From Flavobacteriales bacterium (GTDB lineage Bacteria > Bacteroidota > Bacteroidia > Flavobacteriales_D > Sanyastnellaceae): a stretch of DNA of 63,555 bases. The position numbers were made by a program, and so were the translations under genes. Below the pieces are notes generated by a model. That model saw only the letters and a program-made list of their open reading frames with translations, was not told the DNA's origin and searched no databases. This document shows positions 8,295 to 17,509 of this stretch, piece after piece; within the stretch, counting starts at the first letter, position 1; each line of letters opens with the position of its first letter. The stretch covers positions 1-63,555 of the forward strand of contig JADFAK010000088.1 in NCBI GenBank assembly GCA_015665315.1, written 5' to 3'.

Positions 8295-8972
8295 TTAATT
8301 CCCTTTTGCCAAGTCGGAGAGGGCTTGCAGACTGGTTTTCAGCACGAAACTGGATTTTAATGCCGACCAGTTTTTATCAAAATCGGCCACTTGAGTTCGG
8401 GCCGAGCTAATTATCGCAAGCTTGCGGTCTTCGAATTCAAAGTAGGTGAGGAGCACACCTAATTGAGCGGTGGTGATTTGATGTCCCTTGATGTAGGCTG
8501 TGACTGCCTTTTGCTTTTCAGATTCGAAGAACTCTTTGCCCAACTTGTTGAGTAGATTTTGAAACCCCGGATCTACTTTTTGAATCGGAGGTATGCTATC
8601 GACAAGAGAATCGGTCACATTGATAAGCTCTTCTTCTGCGATTATACTGGGTGAAAGCGAGGTGCGCGAGGATTCCAATAGAACCAAGGAGCCTTTGACT
8701 CGACGCAGATCGTATACGGTTAACATTTCTTCCTCGGGTTCAATCGTCGACGACAAGGTGAGGCCCGTGGAATCTAATTGGGCTATCTCGATCGATATGG
8801 AGGAATTTTGAGAAGTGAATTCGTAGGAAATCAAGGCCGAATCCGCGAGTATTTTTCCATCAACTTGTAAATAGAATGGAATGGACTCCGTCGAAAGAAT
8901 ACGGCATTCACGCATTTGCGCTTGCGCGTAAACCGAAAAAAGCAGAAAAGTAACTAGCGATAGGCCTCTCAT
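8295..8972 (-). CDS. Secreted DUF4476-domain protein
   Basis: A 225-residue protein with an N-terminal signal peptide (MRGLSLVTFLLFSVYAQAQ). A beta-rich middle region follows, and then a C-terminal helical DUF4476-like domain (about 140-223). The domain shows the family pattern: FFESEKQKAV, then ITTAQLGVLLTYFEFEDRKL, then a closing hydrophobic helix. DUF4476 proteins are periplasmic or secreted, mostly in Bacteroidota and Myxococcota, and have no established function. It is on the same strand as the flippase gene, with 94 bp between them and no shared theme. It probably has its own promoter. Confidence 0.75.
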   Translation of the reverse strand: MRGLSLVTFLLFSVYAQAQMRECRILSTESIPFYLQVDGKILADSALISYEFTSQNSSISIEIAQLDSTGLTLSSTIEPEEEMLTVYDLRRVKGSLVLLESSRTSLSPSIIAEEELINVTDSLVDSIPPIQKVDPGFQNLLNKLGKEFFESEKQKAVTAYIKGHQITTAQLGVLLTYFEFEDRKLAIISSARTQVADFDKNWSALKSSFVLKTSLQALSDLAKGN

Positions 8973-9066
8973 AAACAGGATGCGAATTTACTAATGCAAA
9001 TAGAAAAGATCGTGCCAAATTGATCACTATGTCTGAAATCAATCAAAGTTGTCGGCTTGACCCGCT

Positions 9067-10608
9067 CTAGCGACGCTTTTTCGCATTCATTTTTTTGTGG
9101 ACCGTCCTTAGAATGGGGGCATTTGGGTACTTGCCCGCAAGCGTTTTTAAGATGTTGTCGCTCCCTTTTCCAAAAATCCAGGGAGATTGTACGGCGATAA
9201 CGAGAATGGCTAGTGCGTTAAAGACTATGCCTATCAATAGGTTTATGACAAAATTCAATTCCGTCATTCCCAAGATCCACTGGGCCAGCAAGGAGGCAAA
9301 CAATACGATGAGCCCGAGGATAAGTCCGGGAACCATTTTGCCCAGCATGGTGCTGAAGTCGGCGTCGATTAAACGCAAACTCAACCAGGTCATGACAATG
9401 AATTGTATTGTGATAGCTCCAACAATGGCCCAAGCTACTCCCGTCAGTCCGCCAGCCAACCCGAAGTAGGTGCCAGCGCAGACCAGAATAAGAAAGAAGA
9501 ATTTGATGAGGCTTGCTCGATAAACGGCTTTGAGGGCACGTACGACGGCATCACTGAGTTTGATCAAGGAGCGAATAGCCACTCCAATGAATAGGATTTG
9601 AACGACTGGAATAGCGCTGAGGTACTGTTTGCCTAAAAAGAGCAATACAATTTCCTCGGTAAAGAAAACCATGAATACGCAGGCAGGAATAATCAGCAAT
9701 GCTATAAAATAGGCTCCTCCGAAGAATGCTTTTTGCAATTTTTGTTTCTCGTCTTGGATCATGGATAATCCACTAAACATGACGCTGTCGGATAGTTTCC
9801 CCAATACGGTAATGGGCAATCCCATGAGCCAGACTGATCGATCGTAGACACCAGTGGCGGCCATTCTAGATTCTCCGCTAGTTCCCGCGCCTACATCAAA
9901 GAATTTGCCGACAATAAGCGTGTCGGCCTTCGTCGCCGCATAGTTGAACATATTGAACAGCGTGCTTCCTGCGCCGTAGCTCATCATTCCTTTGACGTCG
10001 GACCAATTCCATTTTGCCTTGAGGCTCACAGGATGTTGAATCCAAAATGCCACAGTCATAATGAGGTTTTGCGAGAGGAGGGCAAAAACGTAGGCCCAAA
10101 TTTTATAGCCCATCATCGCCAAAGTGATGCCGATAACCAAGTTTCCAATCGTCATGGCGGTGGCCGAAGCGAAGAACAGTTTTTTGAACTGCATTTCCTT
10201 GATGATCAGAGATTTTGGAACAATGGACAGGGCGGAAATAAGAAAGCTCAATCCGATTACTTGCAGCACGGGCGTAAGCGGTGCGTGGTCCCAAAATTTC
10301 CCGGCAACGGGGGCGAGGAAGTAGAGCGAAACAGTGAAGGCAATCCCCAGGAGGAGGGAGATGAAAAAGGCCCCTGTGATTTGAGCGGGTGAGAGATCTT
10401 TGCGCTGAATGAGGGCGGGCCCTATGCCTATTTGCGAGAAAATCTCAATGAAGCCTACCAGCGCGAGGGCAATTCCCATCACACCCATATCGTCCTTGCT
10501 GAGCTGGCGAACCATCACCGCAATGAAAATTAGCTGCAGCGTGATTTGCGTGAGCACGTTGACTGATTGCCAGCCTAAGCTTGATATAAACTTCTTTTTG
10601 ACGTTCAA
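9067..10608 (-). CDS. Oligosaccharide/polysaccharide flippase, MOP superfamily (Wzx-like)
   Basis: A 513-residue integral membrane protein with roughly 12-14 hydrophobic helices. It resembles the Wzx/MurJ-type flippases that move undecaprenyl-linked glycans across the inner membrane for O-antigen, exopolysaccharide or teichuronic-type polymers. N-terminal features are the family-like LGWQSVNVLTQITLQLIFIA and the first-repeat segment DMGVMGIALALVGFIEIFSQ. The C-terminus is basic and cytoplasmic (RTVHKKMNAKKRR). No other polysaccharide genes are adjacent, so it is an isolated locus. Substrate cannot be deduced. Confidence 0.9.
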   Translation of the reverse strand: MNVKKKFISSLGWQSVNVLTQITLQLIFIAVMVRQLSKDDMGVMGIALALVGFIEIFSQIGIGPALIQRKDLSPAQITGAFFISLLLGIAFTVSLYFLAPVAGKFWDHAPLTPVLQVIGLSFLISALSIVPKSLIIKEMQFKKLFFASATAMTIGNLVIGITLAMMGYKIWAYVFALLSQNLIMTVAFWIQHPVSLKAKWNWSDVKGMMSYGAGSTLFNMFNYAATKADTLIVGKFFDVGAGTSGESRMAATGVYDRSVWLMGLPITVLGKLSDSVMFSGLSMIQDEKQKLQKAFFGGAYFIALLIIPACVFMVFFTEEIVLLFLGKQYLSAIPVVQILFIGVAIRSLIKLSDAVVRALKAVYRASLIKFFFLILVCAGTYFGLAGGLTGVAWAIVGAITIQFIVMTWLSLRLIDADFSTMLGKMVPGLILGLIVLFASLLAQWILGMTELNFVINLLIGIVFNALAILVIAVQSPWIFGKGSDNILKTLAGKYPNAPILRTVHKKMNAKKRR

Positions 10609-10702
10609 GTTATCTGTAAAGATGGGAATTTAGGCTTCCTTCCGTTTGCATGCACAGCATTCGCGTGGATTTATCAACTAATCGAAGGTTGACGGCAAGG
10701 AG

Positions 10703-10751
10703 CAAAAAAAAGGTTGGCCTTGCTCATTCTGAAATGTAGCAATGGCCAACC
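10703..10751 (-). terminator. Strong rho-independent terminator downstream of rny
   Basis: On the minus strand the arms GGTTGGCC(A)TTGCT and AGCAAGGCCAACC form a 13-bp stem with one bulged A and a 13-nt loop, followed directly by eight T. It lies 31 bp after the rny stop codon and so ends the coiled-coil/zapA/rny transcript. Confidence 0.93.
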
Positions 10752-10781
10752 AATAGTTCCTTCTCCAATCTTGATGGGTGA

Positions 10782-12320
10782 TTAACGGGCGTAATTGACA
10801 GCTCGCTTTTCACGGATTAGCGTGATTTTCACTTGTCCTGGGTAAGTCATCTCGTTTTGGATACGCTGAGAAATCTCCAGCGACAGCTGATCGGCCTTTT
10901 CATCGCTCACTTTTTCGGCTTCTACCAATACACGTAGCTCACGACCTGCTTGGATGGCAAATGACTTGGTCACTCCAGGGTACTCCAAGGCAATGTTTTC
11001 CAAATCCTGTAGTCGCTTGATATACGATTCAACTACTTCTCTACGGGCACCAGGTCGCGCTCCGGAAATGGCATCACATACCTGAACCAAGGGAGAAATA
11101 AGCGTAGTCATTTCAATCTCGTCGTGGTGAGCTCCTACTGCGTTGCAGATATCTGCATTCTCGCCGTACTTTTCACAGAGCTTCATACCCAAAATTGCGT
11201 GAGGCAATTCATTCTCATCTTCAGGTACTTTACCAATATCGTGCAACAGTCCTGCTCGCTTGGCCAACTTCGGGTCAAGCCCTAGCTCTGCAGCCATGGT
11301 CGAACAAAGATTGGCAACTTCACGGGAGTGTTGCAGGAGGTTTTGTCCGTACGACGAACGGTACTTCATACGACCAACCATGCGCACAAGCGCCGAGTTC
11401 AAGCCGTGAATTCCAAGATCGATACAGGTACGCTTTCCAACTTCCTGAATTTCTTCTTCAATGCTCTTCGTTACTTTGGCTACGATCTCCTCGATACGCG
11501 CTGGGTGAATTCTTCCATCGGTCACCAATTGGTGCAATGCAAGTCGAGCGATTTCTCGTCGGACAGGATCGAAGCATGAAAGGATAATCGCTTCGGGTGT
11601 ATCATCCACTACGATCTCAACGCCCGTCGCCGCTTCCAACGCACGAATGTTACGTCCTTCTCGACCAATGATTCGGCCTTTGATGTCGTCATTCTCAATG
11701 TTAAACACCGAAACCGAGTTCTCAATCGCCTCTTCCGTCGCAATTCGCTGGATAGACTGGATAACAATCTTCTTCGCCTCTTGGTTGGCTTTGAGACGAG
11801 CCTCGTCAACAATAGCCTGTAATTCATGTGCCGAAGATGCGCGTGTTGCCTCTTTCAATTGTTCTGTAAGCTGCTTCTTTGCTTCCTCTGCACTAATTCC
11901 TGAAATCTCCTCCAAAAGAGCGACTGCCTTATGGTGGTTTTTATCGAGTGCCGACTGCTTTTTCTCTAGTACTTCAGTCTGCTTCTCCAAGTTCTTGCGC
12001 ATGTTCTCAAGCTCTTTGTCCTTTCGGTTGGCCTGCTCAACTTTCTTGCTCAAGGTGCTTTGCATTTGGTTCAGCTTGTTTTCTTGCTGACCAATTTTCT
12101 GGTTGCGTTCCTTGGTTTTTGCTTCGTGTTGTTCCTTCATTTCGAGGAACTTCTCCTTGGCTTGCAGAATCTTTTTCTGCTTTAGCGTCTCGGCCTTTTC
12201 TTCGGCGTCTTTGATTAAATCGTTTTTCTTTTTTGTGAGAAGGCTGTTTAATACGAAGTATCCTATACCGACACCCAATACCAAGCCTGCAATCCCCACA
12301 ATAATTGTCATTAATTCCAT
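10782..12320 (-). CDS. rny: Ribonuclease Y
   Basis: A 512-residue membrane-anchored endoribonuclease that initiates mRNA decay. Domain order: an N-terminal transmembrane helix (about 5-27); a long Lys/Glu/Gln-rich coiled coil (about 30-190); a KH RNA-binding domain with [20 protein letters not shown] (about 210-265); and an HD phosphohydrolase domain with the metal-binding pair in AGLLHDIGK and the second His pair in GAHHDEIEM. The C-terminus is the typical [20 protein letters not shown]. It is the last gene of the coiled-coil/zapA/rny series, 72 bp after zapA, and is followed by a clear terminator. Confidence 0.98.
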   Translation of the reverse strand: MELMTIIVGIAGLVLGVGIGYFVLNSLLTKKKNDLIKDAEEKAETLKQKKILQAKEKFLEMKEQHEAKTKERNQKIGQQENKLNQMQSTLSKKVEQANRKDKELENMRKNLEKQTEVLEKKQSALDKNHHKAVALLEEISGISAEEAKKQLTEQLKEATRASSAHELQAIVDEARLKANQEAKKIVIQSIQRIATEEAIENSVSVFNIENDDIKGRIIGREGRNIRALEAATGVEIVVDDTPEAIILSCFDPVRREIARLALHQLVTDGRIHPARIEEIVAKVTKSIEEEIQEVGKRTCIDLGIHGLNSALVRMVGRMKYRSSYGQNLLQHSREVANLCSTMAAELGLDPKLAKRAGLLHDIGKVPEDENELPHAILGMKLCEKYGENADICNAVGAHHDEIEMTTLISPLVQVCDAISGARPGARREVVESYIKRLQDLENIALEYPGVTKSFAIQAGRELRVLVEAEKVSDEKADQLSLEISQRIQNEMTYPGQVKITLIREKRAVNYAR

Positions 12321-12392
12321 GACGAATAAGTGTTAAATTAATAGCTCATCTCCTCTCTTTTTCAAGAAAGGATGCTCTGAAAGAAGCGGGGA

Positions 12393-12680
12393 TTATGACA
12401 AATGCTTATCCAACTCAGCAACAACCTCCAGCAATGCACTAGAAATCTCCTCTTGGTTGTTGTTATCCTTTTCGCTCGGCTTTTCTTTGACCGTTGCCAA
12501 TTGCAAGGCGGTCATCGCCAGTAGGTCCTGCTTGTCCTTTACTGCATAGTTTTGTTGAAACAGCTTTATGCTATCCTCAATCCGCTTGGCGGCGAGACGC
12601 ACTGATTCTTCTTCCTCCCGATTGATAGTCAGGGGATAAACTCTTCCTGCAATAGTTACTTTAATGGACAGGTCACTCAT
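12393..12680 (-). CDS. zapA: Cell division protein ZapA
   Basis: A 95-residue ZapA-family protein. ZapA binds and cross-links FtsZ filaments at mid-cell. The N-terminal beta-hairpin part (LSIKVTIAGRVYPLTINREE) and the following helix (ESVRLAAKRIEDSIKLFQ) match the family. A C-terminal coiled coil contains DKQDLLAMTALQLA. The gene sits between a small coiled-coil gene (13 bp upstream) and rny (72 bp downstream), an order I recognise from other Bacteroidota genomes. Regulation probably comes from the promoter in front of the coiled-coil gene. Confidence 0.93.
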   Translation of the reverse strand: MSDLSIKVTIAGRVYPLTINREEEESVRLAAKRIEDSIKLFQQNYAVKDKQDLLAMTALQLATVKEKPSEKDNNNQEEISSALLEVVAELDKHLS

Positions 12681-12693
12681 TTAACCAGTACCT

Positions 12694-12984
12694 CTATTTA
12701 TTTAAAAGCGCAATGCACTTGTCAATTTCCTTTACTAATTCATTGATGCGTTTCTTAGCTTCCGTCGACTTTTCTCCGGATTCGCCCAATGATTTAGCCA
12801 TCTTCAGAACGTTGTTCTTGTCCTTCAACTCTTCAAATTGCTTCTGTCGGTCGTCAAGTTTCGACTGCAAGTCTGCATTCTCCTCCTCAAGTTTTTTCAA
12901 CTTGTGGGTCAACTCTATCTTCTGAGTTCCAAGGAGTTCAGCCTTGTTTCTTATGGTCTGTATTATCGACGCAACCTCGCTCAT
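12694..12984 (-). CDS. Small coiled-coil protein cotranscribed with zapA
   Basis: About 96 residues, almost entirely one coiled coil (KIELTHKLKKLEEENADLQS and onward), ending in the conserved-looking INELVKEIDKCIALLNK. I prefer the ATG at 12982-12984 (MSEVASIIQTIRNKAELL) to the longer frame opening at 13068. The sequence between them holds a good -33/-7 promoter pair (13006-13035), which would place transcription start downstream of the earlier codon. Homologues upstream of zapA in other Bacteroidota are also about 95-100 residues. The function is unknown. Position and coiled coil suggest a ZapA or divisome partner analogous to ZapB, which is inference. Confidence 0.8.
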   Translation of the reverse strand: MSEVASIIQTIRNKAELLGTQKIELTHKLKKLEEENADLQSKLDDRQKQFEELKDKNNVLKMAKSLGESGEKSTEAKKRINELVKEIDKCIALLNK

Positions 12985-13005
12985 GTGTGCTGAAAGTAAG
13001 TTCAA

Positions 13006-13035
13006 CAAAGTTAACAAGGTAATCAACCCACACAA
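13006..13035 (-). promoter_or_regulatory. Bacteroidota-type promoter for the coiled-coil/zapA/rny genes
   Basis: Minus strand: TTG at 13035-13033, a 19-nt spacer, then TAACTTTG at 13013-13006, a perfect match to the -7 consensus TAnnTTTG. It lies 21 nt before the preferred start codon and supports that start over the longer frame. Confidence 0.7.
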
Positions 13036-13150
13036 TAGCGAATACTTATTTCCTTTAAACATTGTCACGATTAATATGTGTAAAAAGATCTTTTGACGGG
13101 TTCAATGCAAAACATGAATGCGCCAACTTCGTTATCTGGTGTACACTGCA

Positions 13151-14869
13151 ATGCGAAATAGATTTTTTTCCCTCGTCCTTTTATTCTTCTTGATGGCCCC
13201 AAATATTTGTTGGGCCCAAGATGATTCCATCTCCTGGCACCCGCCGCTGGATATTCCGATTTACTTGTCTGGGAATTTTGGCGAACTGCGAAGAAATCAT
13301 TTCCATTCTGGTCTGGATATGAAGACCGAAGGAAGAGAAGGTTTGCCCATTCGAGCGGCTGAAGAAGGCTTCATTTCAAGGATAAACGTGAGTCCGTATG
13401 GCTATGGATTTGCCCTTTATGTCCAGCATCCCAATGGATATACCACGGTGTACGGTCACATGCAATCTTACAACAAAGAGATCACCGAATTCACCAAAAA
13501 TGCCCAGTATGATCTCGAAAAATTCACGGTCGATTTGTATCCGGGTCCAGGCCAACTTCCGGTGGAAAAAGGTGAGCTTTTAGGGTTGAGTGGGAATTCA
13601 GGCAGCTCGGGCGGACCGCACCTCCATTTCGAAATTCGTGAGACGGAAACCGAATTCCCGGTAAATCCACTTTTGTTCAACCTGGAAGTAAAGGACGATG
13701 TGCCCCCTCAAATCAAAGAGGTGATGATTATTCCTTTGAACGACTCAAGTTGGGTGAACGGCACGGGCGATGCTGCGCGAGAGTCAGTGCGTGGCGGGTC
13801 TGGAAAGTTTAGCCTATCGGCAAATGCTGTTTCGGCCGTCGGTGAGATCGGTTTGGCCATAGATGTCATCGACAAACTAAATGGTTTTCCCAATAAATGT
13901 GGGGTGTATACGATCAAGTTGTACGCCAATGAGGAACTCATCTTCGAGCAAATAATGGACAAGTTGTGCTTCGATACCAAGAGATATATCAACGCTCATA
14001 CGGTCTATCCAGTCAATAAATCACATCGCAAGGATTTCCAGCGCAACTACCTTTTGGCCAACAATGGGCTCGATATTTATGGAGTTATCCGCAATGGAGG
14101 TAAATTGAATGTGGGCGCAGGCGCGCAAATGAATATGCGTTACGAAATAACGGATGTTGCCGGCAATCTGTCGGTTCTGGACTTTATGTTGGTGGGCGAA
14201 TCACCTCCCGCAACGATTTCGGCAAGAAAAGAGAATAAAGGCGAATTGATGCGCTACGATACGGTCAACGCCTTTCGATCGGAACGCTGCACAGTGTATT
14301 TGCCCGAAGGTCGGCTCTATGAAGATTTTTATTTCGAACACACCGAGTCCAAGGGGCCGGCAGAGGCGATTGGATTGGTGCACGCGATTGGCGATACCGA
14401 TGTACCCGTTCACAACGAATTTGTGTTGAAGATTCGCACTGGGGAGATTCCGGTCGACAAACAAGCATTTGCCCTCGTGGCTAGTTACAATCCAAAAAAT
14501 GGAAAACTACGGTCGCAAGGTGGGAAGTACAAAATGGGGTGGATGGAAACGCGGGTGAATAGTTTTGGCAGTTATTGTGTGGTCTATGATTCGATTCCGC
14601 CCGTGATTCGGAATAGTACTTTGCGGACTTCCATGCAGGGGAAATCGTCGTTTTCTGTGACGATTACAGACAACTTGTCGGGCATTGAAAGCTATAGTGC
14701 AACGGTGAATGGCCAATGGATTTTAGGTGTGTACGATCCCAAAAAGGCACGTGTGGTATTTGAATTGGACAAGGCGCGAATTACACCGAGTAAAGATTAC
14801 AAAGCAGTTGTCCGAGTTGCCGATGAGCGGGGCAATGAAGCGGTGTATGAATCTACTTTTACGTGGTGA
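13151..14869 (+). CDS. M23-family (LytM-type) metallopeptidase, secreted
   Basis: A 572-residue predicted periplasmic or outer-envelope peptidoglycan hydrolase. The start at 13151 gives a clean signal peptide (MRNRFFSLVLLFFLMAPNIC, then WAQD); an in-frame ATG at 13118 would add 11 residues. The M23 zinc site is complete near the N-terminus: HFHSGLDMK (His and Asp ligands), VYGHMQSY, and GPHLHFEIRE (HxH). A loop with a long insertion lies between them. The last 370 residues are beta-rich repeats without a recognised catalytic motif, perhaps FN3- or Ig-like. It is divergent from the zapA cluster and exactly abuts the convergent DUF5916 gene at 14870. Endopeptidase activity is expected since the ligands are intact. 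Confidence 0.9.
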   Translation: MRNRFFSLVLLFFLMAPNICWAQDDSISWHPPLDIPIYLSGNFGELRRNHFHSGLDMKTEGREGLPIRAAEEGFISRINVSPYGYGFALYVQHPNGYTTVYGHMQSYNKEITEFTKNAQYDLEKFTVDLYPGPGQLPVEKGELLGLSGNSGSSGGPHLHFEIRETETEFPVNPLLFNLEVKDDVPPQIKEVMIIPLNDSSWVNGTGDAARESVRGGSGKFSLSANAVSAVGEIGLAIDVIDKLNGFPNKCGVYTIKLYANEELIFEQIMDKLCFDTKRYINAHTVYPVNKSHRKDFQRNYLLANNGLDIYGVIRNGGKLNVGAGAQMNMRYEITDVAGNLSVLDFMLVGESPPATISARKENKGELMRYDTVNAFRSERCTVYLPEGRLYEDFYFEHTESKGPAEAIGLVHAIGDTDVPVHNEFVLKIRTGEIPVDKQAFALVASYNPKNGKLRSQGGKYKMGWMETRVNSFGSYCVVYDSIPPVIRNSTLRTSMQGKSSFSVTITDNLSGIESYSATVNGQWILGVYDPKKARVVFELDKARITPSKDYKAVVRVADERGNEAVYESTFTW

Positions 14870-17353
14870 TTAATTGCGCACTTTGTTGGTACGGCCTTTC
14901 TTGGTCAGACTGTAATAATCAATAAAGTAGAGGGCTTTGATCGAGAAGCTATTGACCTGAGGCTGATCCAAGGTACGCTCGAAATCTCTTCCCCAGTTTT
15001 CAGGAATCGACTCAGAGAAATCTAGAATGGAGTTTTTCCAAACGACACTAAGCTGACTGCCCGGAGCAAATACCCATGTATAAACCATGTCGATATTGAA
15101 GGCGTTGAAGCTTTTGTCGTATTCGGAATTTCCCTGGTCATCAATGGCATTGAACTCGGTGTCGTACAGGTAGCCGTCTTCTCCTAGCAAGTGGAATTTC
15201 TTGATGTCGACCGTGCTCCAATAATGGCGCAAGCGGAAAGTTAATCCCATGCGGTTGGTAAAAATGTAGTTGGCTGAGAGCACGTTGGTGATCGTGTTTA
15301 CGTCACGCGAACTGAACACAATATCGCCGTCTTCGAGGTTCTCGGTATCGTCGGCATGCAGTGCCCACCCTTGGTCGTTAAATCGATCGCCCATGCTCCA
15401 CACGTAAGTAAACATGAGTTTGTCGCTGGCACGGAAACGCGGAGCAATCCGGTAATAGGTCGAGTACATGCCCGGTCGGAGACGCTTACCGGCATCTACG
15501 TTGACATCGATCGCAAATCGCTTTCGGTAGTCCGTTGAAAACCACAACGTTCCGCCGTAATTCTCAGGAATGATAAAATCCCTTCCGTCGACTCGAGGCT
15601 CGAAGTAATCGTGCCCTTCGCTTGGGTTTACTTCAAAGTTGGCTCCGAAGGTGAAGAATTGGCGCGTGTTGACGCCCACATTTCCATCTATTCCCCATCC
15701 TGTGTAAACCGCAGGATCTTGCAAGCCGCCATACCAAATATTCAGGTTACTCCACAAGTTGTTGAAGGCACCAAACGGCTCGTAAATATTGTATGAAAGC
15801 CACCCGTAACCAACCATTTCATTGGCATTATAAAGAAAGCCGAGATCGTTGGGGTCGTAATACTTGCTTTCGACCGATCCACCTATTCCGCCAATGAGTT
15901 GTCCGCTGGTCTTGCTAAGGTCCAAGGAATAGGCGTACCCATCATCCGAAACATTGTCGCCCCAGTTGAATTTTTTGCTGTACTTGGCATTTCCTGAGAT
16001 TTCAAATTTGTTTCCCTTGTCTCGGACACTAAATTCGGCGGCCGTTACATTGGCGTCATATGTTGAGCCATTCCGGAGAACATTGGTATTGATCAAAGTC
16101 ACATAGGAGTTGTTCTTCAAGTTTTGGTCCAAGGTGATAATGTTGTAGTTGGTGAGCGGCGACACGTGTACCTCTCGCTCATCCCCCGTTATCGTATCCC
16201 GGATGGTAGCATACTCATTCCCCGTTACTCCATTGAAGATGCCAATTCCCAGTCCGCTCTTCGTCCTACCAGAGATCTTTGTCGCGTTGAGCAGTTGAGA
16301 AGCACTCGGATTGGCCGTGACGACTTCGTTGCTGTCCAGGTTGTCCCACGCTTTGTCGTAGTTGATCGGAATACCGCCCACACGCCGGGAGTAGAAAATA
16401 TCGGCTTTATTGAAGAGCTCGGTCCCTTCGGTAAAAAAGGCCCGGTTCTCATTGAAACGCACTTCAAAAGGGGAGAGGTTGAGGACTTGGTTGTCGCTTT
16501 GCACTTGTCCGAAATCGGGAATCAAAGTCATGTCCAAAGTAAACGCGTCACTCAAGCCAATTTTCACATCCATTCCGGCATTGTAGGACAAAGATGTAGA
16601 ACTTTCCCCATTGGCTCCTTTGGCAATTTCGGCGTAACCAGAGGCATAAGGGTAGAAGAAAATTCTGGCCGGAGGAGCTATGTTTTCGAGTCCGTTAAGC
16701 TGACCGCTTTGATTGATAAAACCTTGCTGGGCTGGATCAACGTGTTGCCAAAAGCTTTGTTCGCGATGACGTCTGATGGTCCGCATAAAATTAATATCCC
16801 ACGACTGAATCTCTTTTTTCGGGAATCTCAAAGCGCTATACGGGATTTTCATTTCGGCGACCCAGCCGGTTTCGGTAATCTGGGTATTGCATTGCCACAC
16901 TGCGTTCCAATTGGTGTCTTCGCCGAAGGTAGAAACCTGTGCGTCGAATTGCACTCCATCGGGCGTTGTGATAAATTCAAAGCCGTTTATACCATCTTGA
17001 AAGCAGCTAAACCAAAGTCCAAAGAAGTCGGTGTTGTCCAATTGGTCCCTTTCCGACATCTGGTGCAAAATACTGTCGGGGGCGGTGTCGTGCATGATGG
17101 CGCCAATGTATATGGCCTCGTCGTCATAGATAACACGAATTTCTGTTTTTTGCGAAGCCGGACTGCCAGGATGTGGACGGGTTTGGGTGAAGTCGGAGAC
17201 CATTTCTGCCGTCGCCCAAGCGGCGTCATCGAGTACACCATCAATCTTAGGCGTCTCTACAATACGTGTAGCCGTAATGCTTCTCTTAACAACGTCGGTT
17301 GAAAAAGAAACAAGGGGTAAAATAATTAGAAGGAGGGTTAAAGCTCTTCTCAT
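14870..17353 (-). CDS. DUF5916 protein with N-terminal CBM9-like domain
   Basis: An 827-residue predicted outer-membrane protein from the start I prefer, ATG at 17351-17353, which opens a signal peptide (MRRALTLLLIILPLVSFS). A frame continues 47 residues further upstream but is low in complexity and lacks export features. Residues about 25-200 resemble a family 9 carbohydrate-binding fold (PKIDGVLDDAAWATAEMVSD, then EMKIPYSALRFP). The remainder matches DUF5916: NFMRTIRRHREQSFWQH, VRFNENRAFFTEGTELF and IFYSRRVGGIP, followed by alternating strands typical of a beta-barrel. The family is common in Bacteroidota, with no settled function. Upstream, a TAATTTTC -7-like box with TTG 20 nt earlier is a weak promoter candidate. 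Confidence 0.88.
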   Translation of the reverse strand: MRRALTLLLIILPLVSFSTDVVKRSITATRIVETPKIDGVLDDAAWATAEMVSDFTQTRPHPGSPASQKTEIRVIYDDEAIYIGAIMHDTAPDSILHQMSERDQLDNTDFFGLWFSCFQDGINGFEFITTPDGVQFDAQVSTFGEDTNWNAVWQCNTQITETGWVAEMKIPYSALRFPKKEIQSWDINFMRTIRRHREQSFWQHVDPAQQGFINQSGQLNGLENIAPPARIFFYPYASGYAEIAKGANGESSTSLSYNAGMDVKIGLSDAFTLDMTLIPDFGQVQSDNQVLNLSPFEVRFNENRAFFTEGTELFNKADIFYSRRVGGIPINYDKAWDNLDSNEVVTANPSASQLLNATKISGRTKSGLGIGIFNGVTGNEYATIRDTITGDEREVHVSPLTNYNIITLDQNLKNNSYVTLINTNVLRNGSTYDANVTAAEFSVRDKGNKFEISGNAKYSKKFNWGDNVSDDGYAYSLDLSKTSGQLIGGIGGSVESKYYDPNDLGFLYNANEMVGYGWLSYNIYEPFGAFNNLWSNLNIWYGGLQDPAVYTGWGIDGNVGVNTRQFFTFGANFEVNPSEGHDYFEPRVDGRDFIIPENYGGTLWFSTDYRKRFAIDVNVDAGKRLRPGMYSTYYRIAPRFRASDKLMFTYVWSMGDRFNDQGWALHADDTENLEDGDIVFSSRDVNTITNVLSANYIFTNRMGLTFRLRHYWSTVDIKKFHLLGEDGYLYDTEFNAIDDQGNSEYDKSFNAFNIDMVYTWVFAPGSQLSVVWKNSILDFSESIPENWGRDFERTLDQPQVNSFSIKALYFIDYYSLTKKGRTNKVRN

Positions 17354-17482
17354 TGGTCTTGGTGTGGCGGTTGGCCGAAAATTAAAACTATTGCACGGTA
17401 GCTGCAACGACTCGGTGTTAAGGTCTGTTAAGCTATCCCACTTCCGTTTAAAACTTAATAGAGCAAAGAAGGAAACAGTTCT

Positions 17483-17490
17483 TACTTTTG
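17483..17490 (+). promoter_or_regulatory. -7 box (TACTTTTG) before the nuclease/phosphatase-fold gene
   Basis: A perfect TAnnTTTG match lies 20 bp before the ATG at 17510, in the divergent spacer with the DUF5916 gene. No convincing -33 TTG was seen at the usual distance. Confidence 0.4.
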
Positions 17491-17509
17491 GCAAAAATCA
17501 AAATAGGCT

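Noticed and set aside
16124-17302. Long plus-strand open frame (392 codons) opposite the DUF5916 gene
   Set aside because: It lies entirely antisense to a well-supported gene, has no recognisable domain and an unusual composition; it reflects codon bias of the opposite strand.
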